Source of the DNA: RUG11462 sp036308645 | GTDB taxonomy: Bacteria; Bacillota; Clostridia; Oscillospirales; Acutalibacteraceae | DNA: 64,000 nucleotides | Direction of reading: 5' to 3' | NCBI GenBank assembly: GCA_036308645.1 | Contig: JAXJVH010000007.1 | Span: forward strand, 7,964-71,963 | Shown here: positions 25,801-34,427 of the stretch, piece by piece | Numbering within the stretch: the stretch's first letter is position 1 | Layout of the letters: the number at the start of each line of letters is the position of its first letter | The notes under the pieces: model-generated | What the model saw: only the letters and a program-made list of their open reading frames with translations | Databases searched by the model: none | What the model was told of the DNA's origin: nothing | Position numbers and translations under genes: made by a program

Positions 25801-26601
25801 GGCTACTACCAAGTTTCGCTCTTCTCGAGAAACGTATCGGGTTCACGAAGCACTTATGAGGTAACTGCTTTTGATGAAACAAATTCACAACAATCTGCCG
25901 GTTCAATTAATTTTGCCGATTTAAGCACTAAAGTAGGCAACAACACTTATTATTGTAATCCTACTTTAACAGAAAATGTTTTGGTTTCATCCGGTTCTAC
26001 TTTAAAACTTAGATTTACCATTACTGCTGCCGGAACAAGTTCAGGCTCATATATTGACAAGTTCGTTCTGACAAAAGTTGCTGATTATATACCTGAAGAA
26101 ACAGGCGATACAACAGACGCTCTTTCAACATCGGCAACTGCTTCAATCAGACTTGGTACTGTTTGCGGTATCAGATTCTACACAACCTTTGATACATCGA
26201 AAATTGAAGGCACAATAGTAGAAAAAGGCACTCTTATAGGACCTAAAGATAAAATCGGCAACTATCTTACAATTGAAGATACAGTAACCGAAGACGGGGC
26301 TTCGCCAAAAGCAGTCACAGTTAAGTATAAACCTGATACACTTTGGAAAAACAATGAATTTGTCGGTTCTCTTGTTGGTATTAAAGAAACTAACTACAAC
26401 AGAGAATTTGTAGCCCGCGGTTATGTTAAATTAGAAGACGGCACATATCTTTATTCGGCAACATCTACTGCAAAAACCGTTGCAGATATAGCAGCCGCAT
26501 TTATTGAAAACGCAACAAAAGATGACGCAACAGAAAAAGATAAAGCCTTATATAACACTTATAAAGAACTGGTTGACAAATGGGCAGCCACTAAATCCTA
26601 A
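22888..26601 (+). CDS. Secreted multidomain CE2-like SGNH carbohydrate esterase
   Basis: A 1237-residue exported protein. A signal peptide ends near residue 26 (ANA). A beta-rich jelly-roll (about 30-150) precedes an SGNH hydrolase domain with GDSIT (Ser166), GTND (245-248) and GGHPG (His325), the order seen in CE2 acetyl-xylan esterases. A sandwich domain (about 365-560), a Thr/Ser-rich linker (about 572-608) and a second sandwich (about 612-770) follow. Then come an InlB-like small repeat (about 772-850), an Fn3-like stretch, a CBM6/35-like domain (about 925-1075) and a C-terminal domain (about 1090-1237). It should deacetylate plant polysaccharide. No dockerin or LPXTG is visible. The gene is monocistronic. 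Confidence 0.82.
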   Translation: MKKQLSIILAIVMLFTVIGSMQIANAESEPIEILTVKDQIRTVGRTEEVDNGIACDWTASGIEFNAVCEENSSIALTINSNAECYFTVFIDDVRQDYRVRTLSGDYTPVFASAENGLESGKHKIKIIKQTERSNVKTTIKAISLNNVVLSDKPEEPEYIFEMVGDSITSGFGSLDTNNQEAKYSDGTRTYAYLTAQNFGAEARVVSQSGGFITSLYNQYIKNSRDDNAFDYSAYKKPNVVTLAFGTNDGSRTVEYWQTGIQNFADAIRTGYNDNSIPIVFIHNLISNDDKLRANVATAIKNLKAEDETKYSNIYVTSGNNPQGGHPGQQSHYKTSKKLTRDLVEFGLMPASALKDDATIILNESSQKEITVNNFDSNITAVDGITSELVSPLDPADNGVDGKYAVKFTADGTQTEVADKNTLHATFGTVANTNYKTKGISFYLKYHDTDYDSSDETSVYDIPRLYFVNGNGDSTAYDLYSVKLSDVKDNELTKVEIYWNEMPYSNYIFLRSFINCNSVKLCLDMHGECEYTIDNMQAILCDYTYSDNSNQAYTYTKGYSSYEVIGILDGYEAATTVTSATSATTTTSTATTTKGTETSSSASSATDSEYTKVLDFDTTLTEPVFGWQNGTDKSSVIDYTTVDETYADGNVAMLASSNNYNNVGFLLGDVFSGKKVKSISFEIWSTTAFNLDNRSGLRNGTNYADPEIDMRNLGYNDSKKFLITKEKQNLIFDFSNISVDVTAWTNPHVSFNLSKTTTLYIDNITVTYERYYADLDVEGNVERVYADENGYITLPDVAISTGDFAGWATDDDADNIIPANTSLNISKDTVFYAVSSNRLDQEAPAAPVVESVGATTVTLVANDSYQYSMDGTVWQNSNIFTGLDSATEYTFYQRYKATATHKSSPASEGLKVTTATVYNFEAEKTVGAYSGTLNSNSSNSDTSTGSLIYAVHDASNPAVGHYVEYKFTGITTGYYQVSLFSRNVSGSRSTYEVTAFDETNSQQSAGSINFADLSTKVGNNTYYCNPTLTENVLVSSGSTLKLRFTITAAGTSSGSYIDKFVLTKVADYIPEETGDTTDALSTSATASIRLGTVCGIRFYTTFDTSKIEGTIVEKGTLIGPKDKIGNYLTIEDTVTEDGASPKAVTVKYKPDTLWKNNEFVGSLVGIKETNYNREFVARGYVKLEDGTYLYSATSTAKTVADIAAAFIENATKDDATEKDKALYNTYKELVDKWAATKS

Positions 26602-26636
26602 AATTTACGGATAAACTTCTTTCAAAAAATTCCTCA

Positions 26637-26672
26637 GAAAAACCGAAGTGATTTGTTTCACTTCGGTTTTTC
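26637..26672 (+). terminator. Terminator after the esterase gene
   Basis: Arms GAAAAACCGAAGTGA and TCACTTCGGTTTTTC form a 15-base stem with a T-run inside the right arm, 36 bases after the stop. Confidence 0.85.
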
Positions 26673-26735
26673 ATTTATATAAAATGAAAATTTTATAATA
26701 AATCATTAATTTTTTGAATTTTTTCGCCAATACTG

Positions 26736-26780
26736 TTGACTTTTGCAATGTGTTGTGTTATTATGCTAAAGTGCTAAAGT
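26736..26780 (+). promoter_or_regulatory. his operon promoter with tandem operator-like repeat
   Basis: TTGACT (26736-26741), 17 bases and TATTAT (26759-26764) form a strong promoter. Right behind the -10 element, where transcription should start, lie two exact tandem copies of GCTAAAGT (26765-26772 and 26773-26780). The first gene encodes a TrpR-superfamily protein, so this is the natural place for its binding site. The match to any published site was not checked. Confidence 0.65.
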
Positions 26781-26818
26781 AAAATGATTTAAAAAATTTA
26801 TAAAAAGGACGGTTTATA

Positions 26819-27103
26819 ATGAAAATTTTAGATAACGAAGGCGCCCATTTACTTATAGAAGCCATTAAAAATCTAAACGATGAAGAAGATATTAAGTGCT
26901 TTTTAACAGATCTGATGACTACAAAAGAACTGCTTGATATGTCGCAGCGTATGCAGGTTGCTTCCCTGTTAAAACAAGGAATGGTTTACTCAAAAATTGC
27001 CGAAATCACAGGCGCTTCCACCGCTACAATCAGTAGAGTCAGCCGCTGTTATTCATACGGTGAGGACGGCTACAAAAAAGCATTCTTAAAAATCAAGCAA
27101 TAA
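26819..27103 (+). CDS. TrpR-superfamily regulator (YerC/HisR type)
   Basis: A 94-residue all-helical protein of the YerC/YecD family. The N-terminal part (LIEAIKNLNDEEDIKCFLTDLMTTKEL) and the helix-turn-helix YSKIAEITGASTATISRVSRCY are close to the Trp-repressor fold. It is the first gene of the histidine operon, 22 bases ahead of hisZG. In Firmicutes, members in this position are predicted to be histidine-responsive repressors (HisR), so it probably controls its own operon through the repeats just upstream. Ligand and site are inference. Confidence 0.82.
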   Translation: MKILDNEGAHLLIEAIKNLNDEEDIKCFLTDLMTTKELLDMSQRMQVASLLKQGMVYSKIAEITGASTATISRVSRCYSYGEDGYKKAFLKIKQ

Positions 27104-27125
27104 TACCAAAAGGAGAACTTATCAA

Positions 27126-28703
27126 ATGTCTTTTGATGAAAAGATTTTAAACAACTGCGAAAAGGCGATTTTTTTACTTCGCAAGTTATTCAAAGATTAC
27201 GGATATGAGCAGTACAAGGTCAGCAAATTTGAAGAATACGACCTTTATATGAAAAATAAAAGTTTTTTGGTTTCGGAAAATGTGCTGACTTTTACCGATA
27301 CAAACGGTAAATTAATGGCATTAAAACCCGACGTAACGCTTTCAATTATCAAAAACACCAAAGATGACGAATCGCTTAAAAAGGTGTATTATAACGAGGT
27401 TGTTTACCGACCGAACGACGAAAACGGTTTTCGTGAAATCAACCAGACAGGTCTTGAATGTATCGGCGATATTGATACTTCCAACGTATGCGAAGTTATT
27501 ACGCTTGCTATTAAAAGTTTGCAGCAGATAAGCGATACATACCTGCTTAATATTTCGCATAACGGCTTTATTGCGGGACTTCTTTCGGAGGCAAACGCCG
27601 ACGAGCAGACGAACGAGGCAATCTTAAAAGCGGTTTCACAAAAAAACACAGCCGCAGTAACGGCAATCTGCAAAGATAAAAACATCAGCGAAAAGGTTGC
27701 AAATGCGCTTTGTGAACTCTGCCTTATTTATGAGCCAGTTTGCGAATGTCAGGAAAAATTAGAAAGCCTTATTATAAACGAGCAGATGCAGGCGGCTTTT
27801 TATGAAATATCAAAGATAAACTCTACATTGCAAAAGTCGGGTATGGCAGAGAGAGTAATGATGGATTTCTCTATTGAGAATGATATGAATTACTATAACG
27901 GCATTATTTTCAACGGTTTTGTTGGCGAATTGCCGCAAAGTGTTTTAGCCGGCGGAAGATATGATAATCTTGTTCATAAAATGGGCAAAAACAAAGGTGC
28001 AATCGGTTTTGCGGTTTATCTTGATTTGTTAGAGCGAATTGATGAAAAAGCAAACGAAGAGGACGACGGCGAATTTATAAACGTTGCACTTCCGAAAGGC
28101 AGACTCGGTGAAAAAGCATACGATATTTTTGAAAAATCAGGATATGAATGTCCTGCTATTTACGATAAGGGCAGAAAACTGATTTTTGAAAACTCGGATA
28201 AAAAAGTCCGCTACTTCTGGGTAAAGCCTTCCGATGTTGCAATTTATGTTGAAAAAGGTGCGGCAGATGTAGGCATTGTAGGCAAGGACATTTTACTTGA
28301 ACAAAATTCCGATGTTTACGAAATGCTTGATTTAAAACTCGGCAAATGCAGAATGGCGGTTGCCGCTAAAAAGGATTTTTGCGACAACCACGATAAAACG
28401 CTTGTTGTTGCAACCAAATTCCCGAATATTGCAAAGCAGTATTACAACTCAATAAGCCGACAAATTGATATAATCAAACTTAACGGCTCAATTGAGATTG
28501 CTCCCCTGCTCGGACTTTCAGATGTAATTGTCGATATTGTTGAAACAGGTAAAACTCTGCTTGAAAACGACCTTGAACCGAAAGAAACAATTGTAAATAT
28601 CAGCGCAAGGTTAATCTGCAACAAATCAAGCTACAAATTTAAAAACCAAAGAATTAACGATCTTCGTAATAACATGGCACAAATTCTTGATAATGAGGAA
28701 TAA
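27126..28703 (+). CDS. hisZG: HisZ-HisG fusion: ATP phosphoribosyltransferase with its regulatory subunit
   Basis: One continuous 525-codon frame encodes both partners of the short-form enzyme for the first step of histidine synthesis. Residues 1-305 are the HisZ regulatory subunit, a histidyl-tRNA-synthetase-like domain without aminoacylation function (MALKPDVTLSI, FREINQTGLECIG, VLAGGRYDNLV). An acidic linker (about 304-314) leads to HisG short form from about 316: NVALPKGRLGEKA, VKPSDVAIYVEKGAADVGIVGKD and the PRPP loop region DVIVDIVETGKT. Normally these are separate genes that assemble 4:4; fusion fixes that ratio. AGGAG precedes the ATG. It is followed 3 bases later by hisD. Confidence 0.92.
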   Translation: MSFDEKILNNCEKAIFLLRKLFKDYGYEQYKVSKFEEYDLYMKNKSFLVSENVLTFTDTNGKLMALKPDVTLSIIKNTKDDESLKKVYYNEVVYRPNDENGFREINQTGLECIGDIDTSNVCEVITLAIKSLQQISDTYLLNISHNGFIAGLLSEANADEQTNEAILKAVSQKNTAAVTAICKDKNISEKVANALCELCLIYEPVCECQEKLESLIINEQMQAAFYEISKINSTLQKSGMAERVMMDFSIENDMNYYNGIIFNGFVGELPQSVLAGGRYDNLVHKMGKNKGAIGFAVYLDLLERIDEKANEEDDGEFINVALPKGRLGEKAYDIFEKSGYECPAIYDKGRKLIFENSDKKVRYFWVKPSDVAIYVEKGAADVGIVGKDILLEQNSDVYEMLDLKLGKCRMAVAAKKDFCDNHDKTLVVATKFPNIAKQYYNSISRQIDIIKLNGSIEIAPLLGLSDVIVDIVETGKTLLENDLEPKETIVNISARLICNKSSYKFKNQRINDLRNNMAQILDNEE

Positions 28704-28706
28704 AAA

Positions 28707-29987
28707 ATGATAAAGATTTTTAATTTTAACGAGGTTGATAAAAACAGCCTTTTTATAAGAAGCGACAATAAAACAGGCGTTGCCGATACGGTTGAAGAAA
28801 TTATTGAAAAAGTAAAAGCCGAGGGCGACGAGGCGCTTAAATTTTACTCTGAAAAATTCGACGGCGTAAAACTTGACAGTCTTGAAGTCAGTAAGCAAGA
28901 GTTTGACGAGGCTTTTTCGCTTGTTGATAATGAATTTATTGAAGTAATAAAAAAAGCAAGCGAGAATATCTATGACTTTCACAAAAGACAGGTGCGTCAA
29001 AGTTTCATTTCTAACGAAAAAGACGGCGTTATCTGCGGTCAGAGAATTATTCCGATAGAAAAGGTAGGTCTTTATGTGCCCGGCGGTACGGCGGCTTATC
29101 CTTCGTCGGTGCTTATGAACTGTATTCCTGCTAAAATTGCGGGTTGCAAAGAGATTTATATGGTGACTCCTCCTAAAAAAGACGGCAAGGTAAACCCCAA
29201 TATTTTAGTTGCGGCTTCGCTTGCAGGCGTTGATAAGGTTTATAAAATCGGCGGAGCGCAGGCAGTTGCCGCGCTGGCTTACGGCACCGAAACCGTTCCT
29301 GCCGTTCATAAAATAGTAGGTCCGGGAAACGCATTTGTCGCAGAGGCTAAAAAGCAGGTTTTCGGCAGAGTTGCGATTGATATGATTGCAGGGCCGAGCG
29401 AAATTCTGGTTATTGCCGATAAAAGCAACAATCCGTCTTTTATTGCGGCTGACCTTTTATCACAGGCCGAACATGATAAAATGGCGACATCGGTTTTAAT
29501 TACCGATGATAACGAGTTTGCAAAAAAAGTTTCAGACGAACTTGAAAAACAAATTCCGCAATTACTTCGTGCCGAAATTGCAAGAGAATCTATTGATAAC
29601 AACGGCAAAATTATTGTTGCAAAAGATTTAAAAGAGGCGGTTAAAATTTCAAACGAATTAGCCCCCGAACATCTTGAAATCTGCACCGATAACCCGTTTG
29701 ACTATTTGAACTTGGTTACAAACGCAGGCTCGGTATTTTTAGGCAAAAACTGTCCCGAAGCGCTAGGCGACTACTTTGCAGGGCCTAACCACACATTGCC
29801 GACAAGCGGAACGGCTAAATTTTCAAGTCCTTTATCGGTTGATGATTTTGTTAAAAAATCTCAGTATACATATTTCACCGCAGACGCATTAAAGTCTGTT
29901 AAAGACGATGTAGCGCTCTTTGCTACCAAAGAAGGACTTACTGCACACGCCAAAAGCGCAACAATTCGATTTGAGGACGGCGAATAA
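28707..29987 (+). CDS. hisD: Histidinol dehydrogenase
   Basis: Catalyses the last two oxidations, histidinol to histidine, using NAD and zinc. The 426 residues are typical. Clear segments are VPGGTAAYPSSVLMN, AGPSEILVIAD, the zinc and catalytic region AEHDKMATS, and ELAPEHLEI followed by GPNHTLPTSGTAKF. It starts 3 bases after hisZG and hisC starts 4 bases after its stop. Confidence 0.96.
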   Translation: MIKIFNFNEVDKNSLFIRSDNKTGVADTVEEIIEKVKAEGDEALKFYSEKFDGVKLDSLEVSKQEFDEAFSLVDNEFIEVIKKASENIYDFHKRQVRQSFISNEKDGVICGQRIIPIEKVGLYVPGGTAAYPSSVLMNCIPAKIAGCKEIYMVTPPKKDGKVNPNILVAASLAGVDKVYKIGGAQAVAALAYGTETVPAVHKIVGPGNAFVAEAKKQVFGRVAIDMIAGPSEILVIADKSNNPSFIAADLLSQAEHDKMATSVLITDDNEFAKKVSDELEKQIPQLLRAEIARESIDNNGKIIVAKDLKEAVKISNELAPEHLEICTDNPFDYLNLVTNAGSVFLGKNCPEALGDYFAGPNHTLPTSGTAKFSSPLSVDDFVKKSQYTYFTADALKSVKDDVALFATKEGLTAHAKSATIRFEDGE

Positions 29988-29991
29988 ATAA

Positions 29992-31056
29992 ATGAGCAGA
30001 TTTTTAATTGATAAACTGCAAAGCCTTGAGGCTTATGTTCCGGGTGAACAGCCAAAGGACAAAAAGTATATAAAACTCAATACAAACGAGTCGCCTTATC
30101 CGCCGTCAATCGGCGTGTTAAAAGCGCTTGATACCGATGTTGTAGGAGATTTAAAACTTTACTGCAACCCCGAATGTACCGTTCTTACAAATGAATTTTG
30201 TAAAGTTTATGACGTATCGCCCGAAAACGTAATTTTCGGCAACGGTTCGGATGAAATTTTAAACTATTGCTTTACTGCGTTTTTCAGCGACAGAAATCCC
30301 GTTGTTTTCCCTGATATAACTTACGGTTTTTACAAGGTTTTCGGCGACCTTTATCATATTGATTATAAAGAAATTCCGCTAATGAGTGATTTTTCAATCA
30401 ATTTAAACGATTATATGGGAATAGGCAAAAATGTTGTAATTGCCAACCCGAATGCGCCTACGGGAATATGCCTTACGCCCGATGAAATCGAGCAGATTGT
30501 AAAAAGCAATCCCGACAATGTTGTAGTGATTGACGAGGCTTATATTGATTTCGGAGGGACGAGCTGTTACCCACTTACAAAAAAATATAAAAATTTGATT
30601 GTAACGGGAACATTTTCAAAATCACGCTCTTTGGCAGGCGCACGTTTAGGTTTTGCGATTGCCGATAAAGAACTGATTTCCGATTTAAACAAAATTAAAT
30701 TTTCAACCAATCCTTACAACATAAACAGTATGACTCAAGCGGTAGGCGCGGCGGCGCTTCAAGATAACGATTATTATATGAACAACTGTCAAAGAATAAT
30801 CGAAACAAGAGAGTTTACCGCCGATAAATTAAAGGCACTCGGCTTTGAAATTTTACCGTCAAAAGCAAATTTTCTTTTTGCCCGTCACCCTGAATATGAT
30901 GGCGAATATCTTTACAACTCGCTTTATGAAAAAGGCATTTTGGTTCGCCATTTCAAAAAAGAACGTATAAAGAATTATTTAAGAATTACAATAGGCACAC
31001 CTGCCGAAATGCAGGCGCTTGTGTTTGCTCTTGAAAAAATAACGGAAGGAAGGTAA
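29992..31056 (+). CDS. hisC: Histidinol-phosphate aminotransferase
   Basis: A 354-residue class I/II PLP aminotransferase that forms histidinol phosphate. The N-terminal KLNTNESPYPPS, the VVIDEAYIDFG segment and the PLP lysine in GTFSKSRSLAGARLG are present. It lies between hisD and hisB, 4 and 6 bases from its neighbours, so it is expressed as part of the his operon. Confidence 0.94.
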   Translation: MSRFLIDKLQSLEAYVPGEQPKDKKYIKLNTNESPYPPSIGVLKALDTDVVGDLKLYCNPECTVLTNEFCKVYDVSPENVIFGNGSDEILNYCFTAFFSDRNPVVFPDITYGFYKVFGDLYHIDYKEIPLMSDFSINLNDYMGIGKNVVIANPNAPTGICLTPDEIEQIVKSNPDNVVVIDEAYIDFGGTSCYPLTKKYKNLIVTGTFSKSRSLAGARLGFAIADKELISDLNKIKFSTNPYNINSMTQAVGAAALQDNDYYMNNCQRIIETREFTADKLKALGFEILPSKANFLFARHPEYDGEYLYNSLYEKGILVRHFKKERIKNYLRITIGTPAEMQALVFALEKITEGR

Positions 31057-31062
31057 AGCAAA

Positions 31063-31650
31063 ATGAGAGAAGCAACTTTAATAAGAAAAACCGCCGAAAC
31101 CGATATTAATTTATATCTTAACCTTGACGGCAGCGGAAAATCCGAGATTAATTCGGGCAACGGCTTTTTTGACCACATGTTAACTCTGCTTGCAAAACAC
31201 GCAAGATTTGATTTGAAAGTTGAATGTAAAGGCGATGTAAACGTTGATTTTCACCATAGCGCCGAGGACATCGGCATTGTGCTTGGCGACGCTTTTTCAA
31301 AAGCCATCGGCAATATGGCAGGCGTCACACGATATGCCGACACCGCCCTGCCTATGGACGAGTCGCTTATTTTAACCGCTGTTGATATTTCCGGCAGAGG
31401 CTATTTAAACTTTGACCTTTCAATTCCAACCGAAAAAATCGGCGATTTTGACAGTGAACTTGTAGAAGAGTTTTTTATGGCGTTTGTCCGCCGGGCAAAC
31501 GTTACATTGCACATTAAACAACTTTGCGGCAGAAATGCTCACCACATTGTAGAGGGTACGTTTAAATCCTTTGCAAGAACGCTTCGCAAAGCGGTAAAAA
31601 TTGACGAAGATTTTAAAAATGAAATTCCTTCAACAAAAGGCGTTTTATAA
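31063..31650 (+). CDS. hisB: Imidazoleglycerol-phosphate dehydratase
   Basis: A 195-residue monofunctional HisB, the dehydratase domain only. The manganese-binding histidine motifs FFDHML, DFHHSAEDIGI and the mirrored AHHIVEGTFKSFAR are all present. The phosphatase step is not fused here; it is supplied by the PHP protein at the end of the operon. Confidence 0.96.
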   Translation: MREATLIRKTAETDINLYLNLDGSGKSEINSGNGFFDHMLTLLAKHARFDLKVECKGDVNVDFHHSAEDIGIVLGDAFSKAIGNMAGVTRYADTALPMDESLILTAVDISGRGYLNFDLSIPTEKIGDFDSELVEEFFMAFVRRANVTLHIKQLCGRNAHHIVEGTFKSFARTLRKAVKIDEDFKNEIPSTKGVL

Positions 31651-31667
31651 ATTTTAAGGAGTTTTCC

Positions 31668-32288
31668 ATGATAGCAATTATTGATTACGGCGTCGGCAAC
31701 CTTTTTTCGCTGAAAAGTTCATTTCAATGTATCGGCGCCGATATTATTGTAACTAACGATAAAAACGAAATTGAAAAAGCTGATAAATTGGTTCTTCCGG
31801 GCGTCGGCGCTTTTGAAGACGCCGCCCAAAAACTACGTCAAAACGGGCTTGATGAACTGATTGTAAATCAGGCGAAAAACGGCAAAATAATGCTCGGTAT
31901 ATGCCTTGGTATGCAGATGTTGTTTGATAAAAGTTTTGAATACGGCGAGCATGAGGGACTGGGTTTGATAAAAGGCAAGGTGAAACCGATAATAGCGCCT
32001 AAAGAGTTTAAAATACCGCATATCGGCTGGAACTCTCTTGAATTTAAAAACGGCAAAAGTCCGCTTTTTAAATACATAAACGAGGGTGATTATGTTTATT
32101 TTGTTCACTCTTTTTTCGCTGATGAATGTGAAAAAAATCAGATTGCGGTAACCGATTATTATAAACCGCTTACCGCGGCGGTTGCCGATAAAAATGTTTT
32201 CGGCACACAGTTTCACCCTGAAAAAAGCGGTGATGTCGGCTTAAATATTTTAAAAGCATTCGTTGAATTAAAGGAGAGCGATTTATGA
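31668..32288 (+). CDS. hisH: Imidazole glycerol phosphate synthase, glutaminase subunit
   Basis: A 206-residue class I glutamine amidotransferase that supplies ammonia to HisF. The nucleophile lies in GICLGMQMLF, the oxyanion strand is PGVGAF and the His-Glu pair is in GTQFHPEKS. The stop overlaps the hisA start by 4 bases, giving translational coupling. Confidence 0.96.
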   Translation: MIAIIDYGVGNLFSLKSSFQCIGADIIVTNDKNEIEKADKLVLPGVGAFEDAAQKLRQNGLDELIVNQAKNGKIMLGICLGMQMLFDKSFEYGEHEGLGLIKGKVKPIIAPKEFKIPHIGWNSLEFKNGKSPLFKYINEGDYVYFVHSFFADECEKNQIAVTDYYKPLTAAVADKNVFGTQFHPEKSGDVGLNILKAFVELKESDL

Positions 32289-33001
32289 ATATCTTCCCTG
32301 CAATAGATTTAATCGGCGGTCAGGCGGTACGGCTTGAAAAGGGCGATTACAATAAAAAAACCGTATTTAATGCAGACCCTGTGGCAGTAGCGGTTGAATT
32401 TAAAAACGCAGGCGCAGAATACCTGCATTTAGTTGACCTTGACGGCGCTAAAAGCGGTAAAACAGACAACTATGACGTTATTCGTGAAATTGTGAACAAA
32501 AGCGGTTTAAATGTTGAAATCGGCGGCGGTATTCGCAGTATCGAAACGGTTGAAAAATACCTTAAAACAGGAGTTATGCGTGTTATAATAGGCACTGCCG
32601 CAATAACCGACGAAGAATTTTTAGATGAGGCGCTTTCAAAATACGGTGAAAAAATTGCGGTCGGCGTTGATATTAAAGACGGTAAAGTCGCAATAAAAGG
32701 CTGGACCGAAACCGTTGATATTACCTGTGAAGAATTTATCGAAAAAATGCAGAATAAAGATGTAAAAACCGTTATCTGCACCGATATTTCAAAAGACGGT
32801 ATGATGTCGGGTACTAATCTCGAACTTTATAAAAGTTTATGTGAAAAATTCAATCTTAACATTACCGCCTCAGGCGGAGTTTCGACTTTAGAAGATGTTA
32901 AAACCTTAAATGATATGAATATTTACGGCGCAATTTTAGGAAAAGCGCTTTATGTAGGCGGTATTGATTTAAAAGAGGCAATCGCAATTACTAAGGAGTA
33001 A
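32285..33001 (+). CDS. hisA: Phosphoribosyl isomerase (ProFAR isomerase)
   Basis: A 238-residue beta/alpha barrel that opens the ribose ring of ProFAR. The catalytic aspartate is in the first strand (FPAIDLIGGQAVRL) and its partner is in TDISKDGMMSG. The two half-barrel phosphate sites (IGGGIRS and TASGGVS) show the usual internal repeat shared with HisF. It lies between hisH and hisF with a 3-base gap to the latter. Confidence 0.96.
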   Translation: MNIFPAIDLIGGQAVRLEKGDYNKKTVFNADPVAVAVEFKNAGAEYLHLVDLDGAKSGKTDNYDVIREIVNKSGLNVEIGGGIRSIETVEKYLKTGVMRVIIGTAAITDEEFLDEALSKYGEKIAVGVDIKDGKVAIKGWTETVDITCEEFIEKMQNKDVKTVICTDISKDGMMSGTNLELYKSLCEKFNLNITASGGVSTLEDVKTLNDMNIYGAILGKALYVGGIDLKEAIAITKE

Positions 33002-33004
33002 AGC

Positions 33005-33763
33005 ATGATTACAAAAAGAATTATACCCTGCCTTGACGTTAAAGACGGCAGAGTTGTAAAAGGTACAAATTTTAAAGGGCTGCAAGATGTATCAAGCCCT
33101 GTAAAATTAGCGGAATACTATTCATCGGCAGGTGCTGACGAACTTGTTTTTTACGATATTACCGCGTCAAGCGAAGGGCGAAAACTTTTCACGGATATTC
33201 TGACCGAAACCGCAAGCAAGGTTTTCATTCCGCTGACCGTTGGCGGAGGAATTAATACGCTCGACGATTTTGAACGTGTGCTTTCCTGCGGCGCAGATAA
33301 AGTAAGCGTAAATTCGGGCGCAATAAGAAATCCCGATTTAGTAGGGGAAGCCGCTAAAAAATACGGCGACCAATGCGTTGTGCTTTCCGCAGATGTAAAA
33401 ATAGTCGGCAATGAATACAGAGTTTTTGCCAAAGGCGGCAGAGAAGACACGGGAATGGAAGCAATCGAATGGATTAAACGTTGTGTAGATAACGGCGCAG
33501 GCGAGGTTGTTGTCAACAGTATTGACACCGACGGAGTAAAAGGCGGCTTTGATATTCCTATGTTAAAAGCAGTTCTCAATGCTGTAAATGTTCCCGTTAT
33601 TGCCTCGGGCGGCGCAGGAAAAACAGAAGATTTTATTGATTTATTCAAACAATTGCCTACGATTGACGCAGGTCTTGCGGCGTCTGTTTTCCACTTCGGC
33701 GAAATTGATATTAAAGAACTTAAAAAGATTTTACGTGATAACGATATACTATCAAGAATATAA
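33005..33763 (+). CDS. hisF: Imidazole glycerol phosphate synthase, cyclase subunit
   Basis: A 252-residue barrel that makes imidazole glycerol phosphate and AICAR from PRFAR and ammonia channelled from HisH. Key segments are IIPCLDVKDGRVVKG, LTVGGGI and NSIDTDGVKGGFD (second catalytic Asp) followed by IASGGAGK. Full length. It follows hisA by 3 bases and precedes hisIE by 13. Confidence 0.97.
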   Translation: MITKRIIPCLDVKDGRVVKGTNFKGLQDVSSPVKLAEYYSSAGADELVFYDITASSEGRKLFTDILTETASKVFIPLTVGGGINTLDDFERVLSCGADKVSVNSGAIRNPDLVGEAAKKYGDQCVVLSADVKIVGNEYRVFAKGGREDTGMEAIEWIKRCVDNGAGEVVVNSIDTDGVKGGFDIPMLKAVLNAVNVPVIASGGAGKTEDFIDLFKQLPTIDAGLAASVFHFGEIDIKELKKILRDNDILSRI

Positions 33764-33776
33764 GGAGTAAAGAGAA

Positions 33777-34427
33777 ATGGTTACAATTGAAAATTTGAAA
33801 TTTGATGAAAAAGGGCTTATTCCGGCAGTAGTTGTTGACGCCGACACAAAAAAAGTGCTTACGGTTGCATATATGAACAAAGAAAGCCTTGAAATCAGCA
33901 TTAAAGAAAAAAAGACCTGTTTCTGGTCACGTTCACGACAGGAATTATGGAGAAAAGGCGAAACATCGGGTAATTATCAGCATATTGTCAGCATTACTTC
34001 CGACTGCGATAACGACGCCTTGACCGTTGTGGTTAAAAAAGACGGTCCTGCCTGCCATCTCGGCACAGATTCCTGTTTTAACAATCTTTTATTTAAAAAC
34101 GATGAATTGGAAGCGTTTTCGATAGAAGGTCTTTATGAACTGCTTAAAGGAAGAAAAGAAAATCCTCAAGAAGGCTCTTATACAACCTATCTTTTTGAAA
34201 AAGGTATCGACAAAATCTTAAAAAAGGTCGGTGAAGAATGTACCGAGGTTATCATCGCAGGCAAAGCCGATGATAAACCCGAAACTATTTATGAAATTGC
34301 CGACCTTGCATATCACGTAATGGTGCTTATGGTTGAAATGGGCATTTCTGTAGAAGAAATCAAAAAGGAACTCGCTTCACGCCACGTTATCAATCACAAG
34401 GTAAAACAGGAGAAAATGACAAAGTGA
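33777..34427 (+). CDS. hisIE: Bifunctional phosphoribosyl-AMP cyclohydrolase / phosphoribosyl-ATP pyrophosphohydrolase
   Basis: A 216-residue HisI-HisE fusion, a common arrangement. The HisI part (1-115) has the zinc and metal motifs SDCDNDALTV and GPACHLGTDSCF. The HisE part (about 120-216) has the helical KVGEECTEVIIAGK and EIADLAYHVMVLM motifs. It covers steps 2 and 3 of the pathway. The stop overlaps the GTG start of the phosphatase gene by 4 bases. Confidence 0.96.
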   Translation: MVTIENLKFDEKGLIPAVVVDADTKKVLTVAYMNKESLEISIKEKKTCFWSRSRQELWRKGETSGNYQHIVSITSDCDNDALTVVVKKDGPACHLGTDSCFNNLLFKNDELEAFSIEGLYELLKGRKENPQEGSYTTYLFEKGIDKILKKVGEECTEVIIAGKADDKPETIYEIADLAYHVMVLMVEMGISVEEIKKELASRHVINHKVKQEKMTK

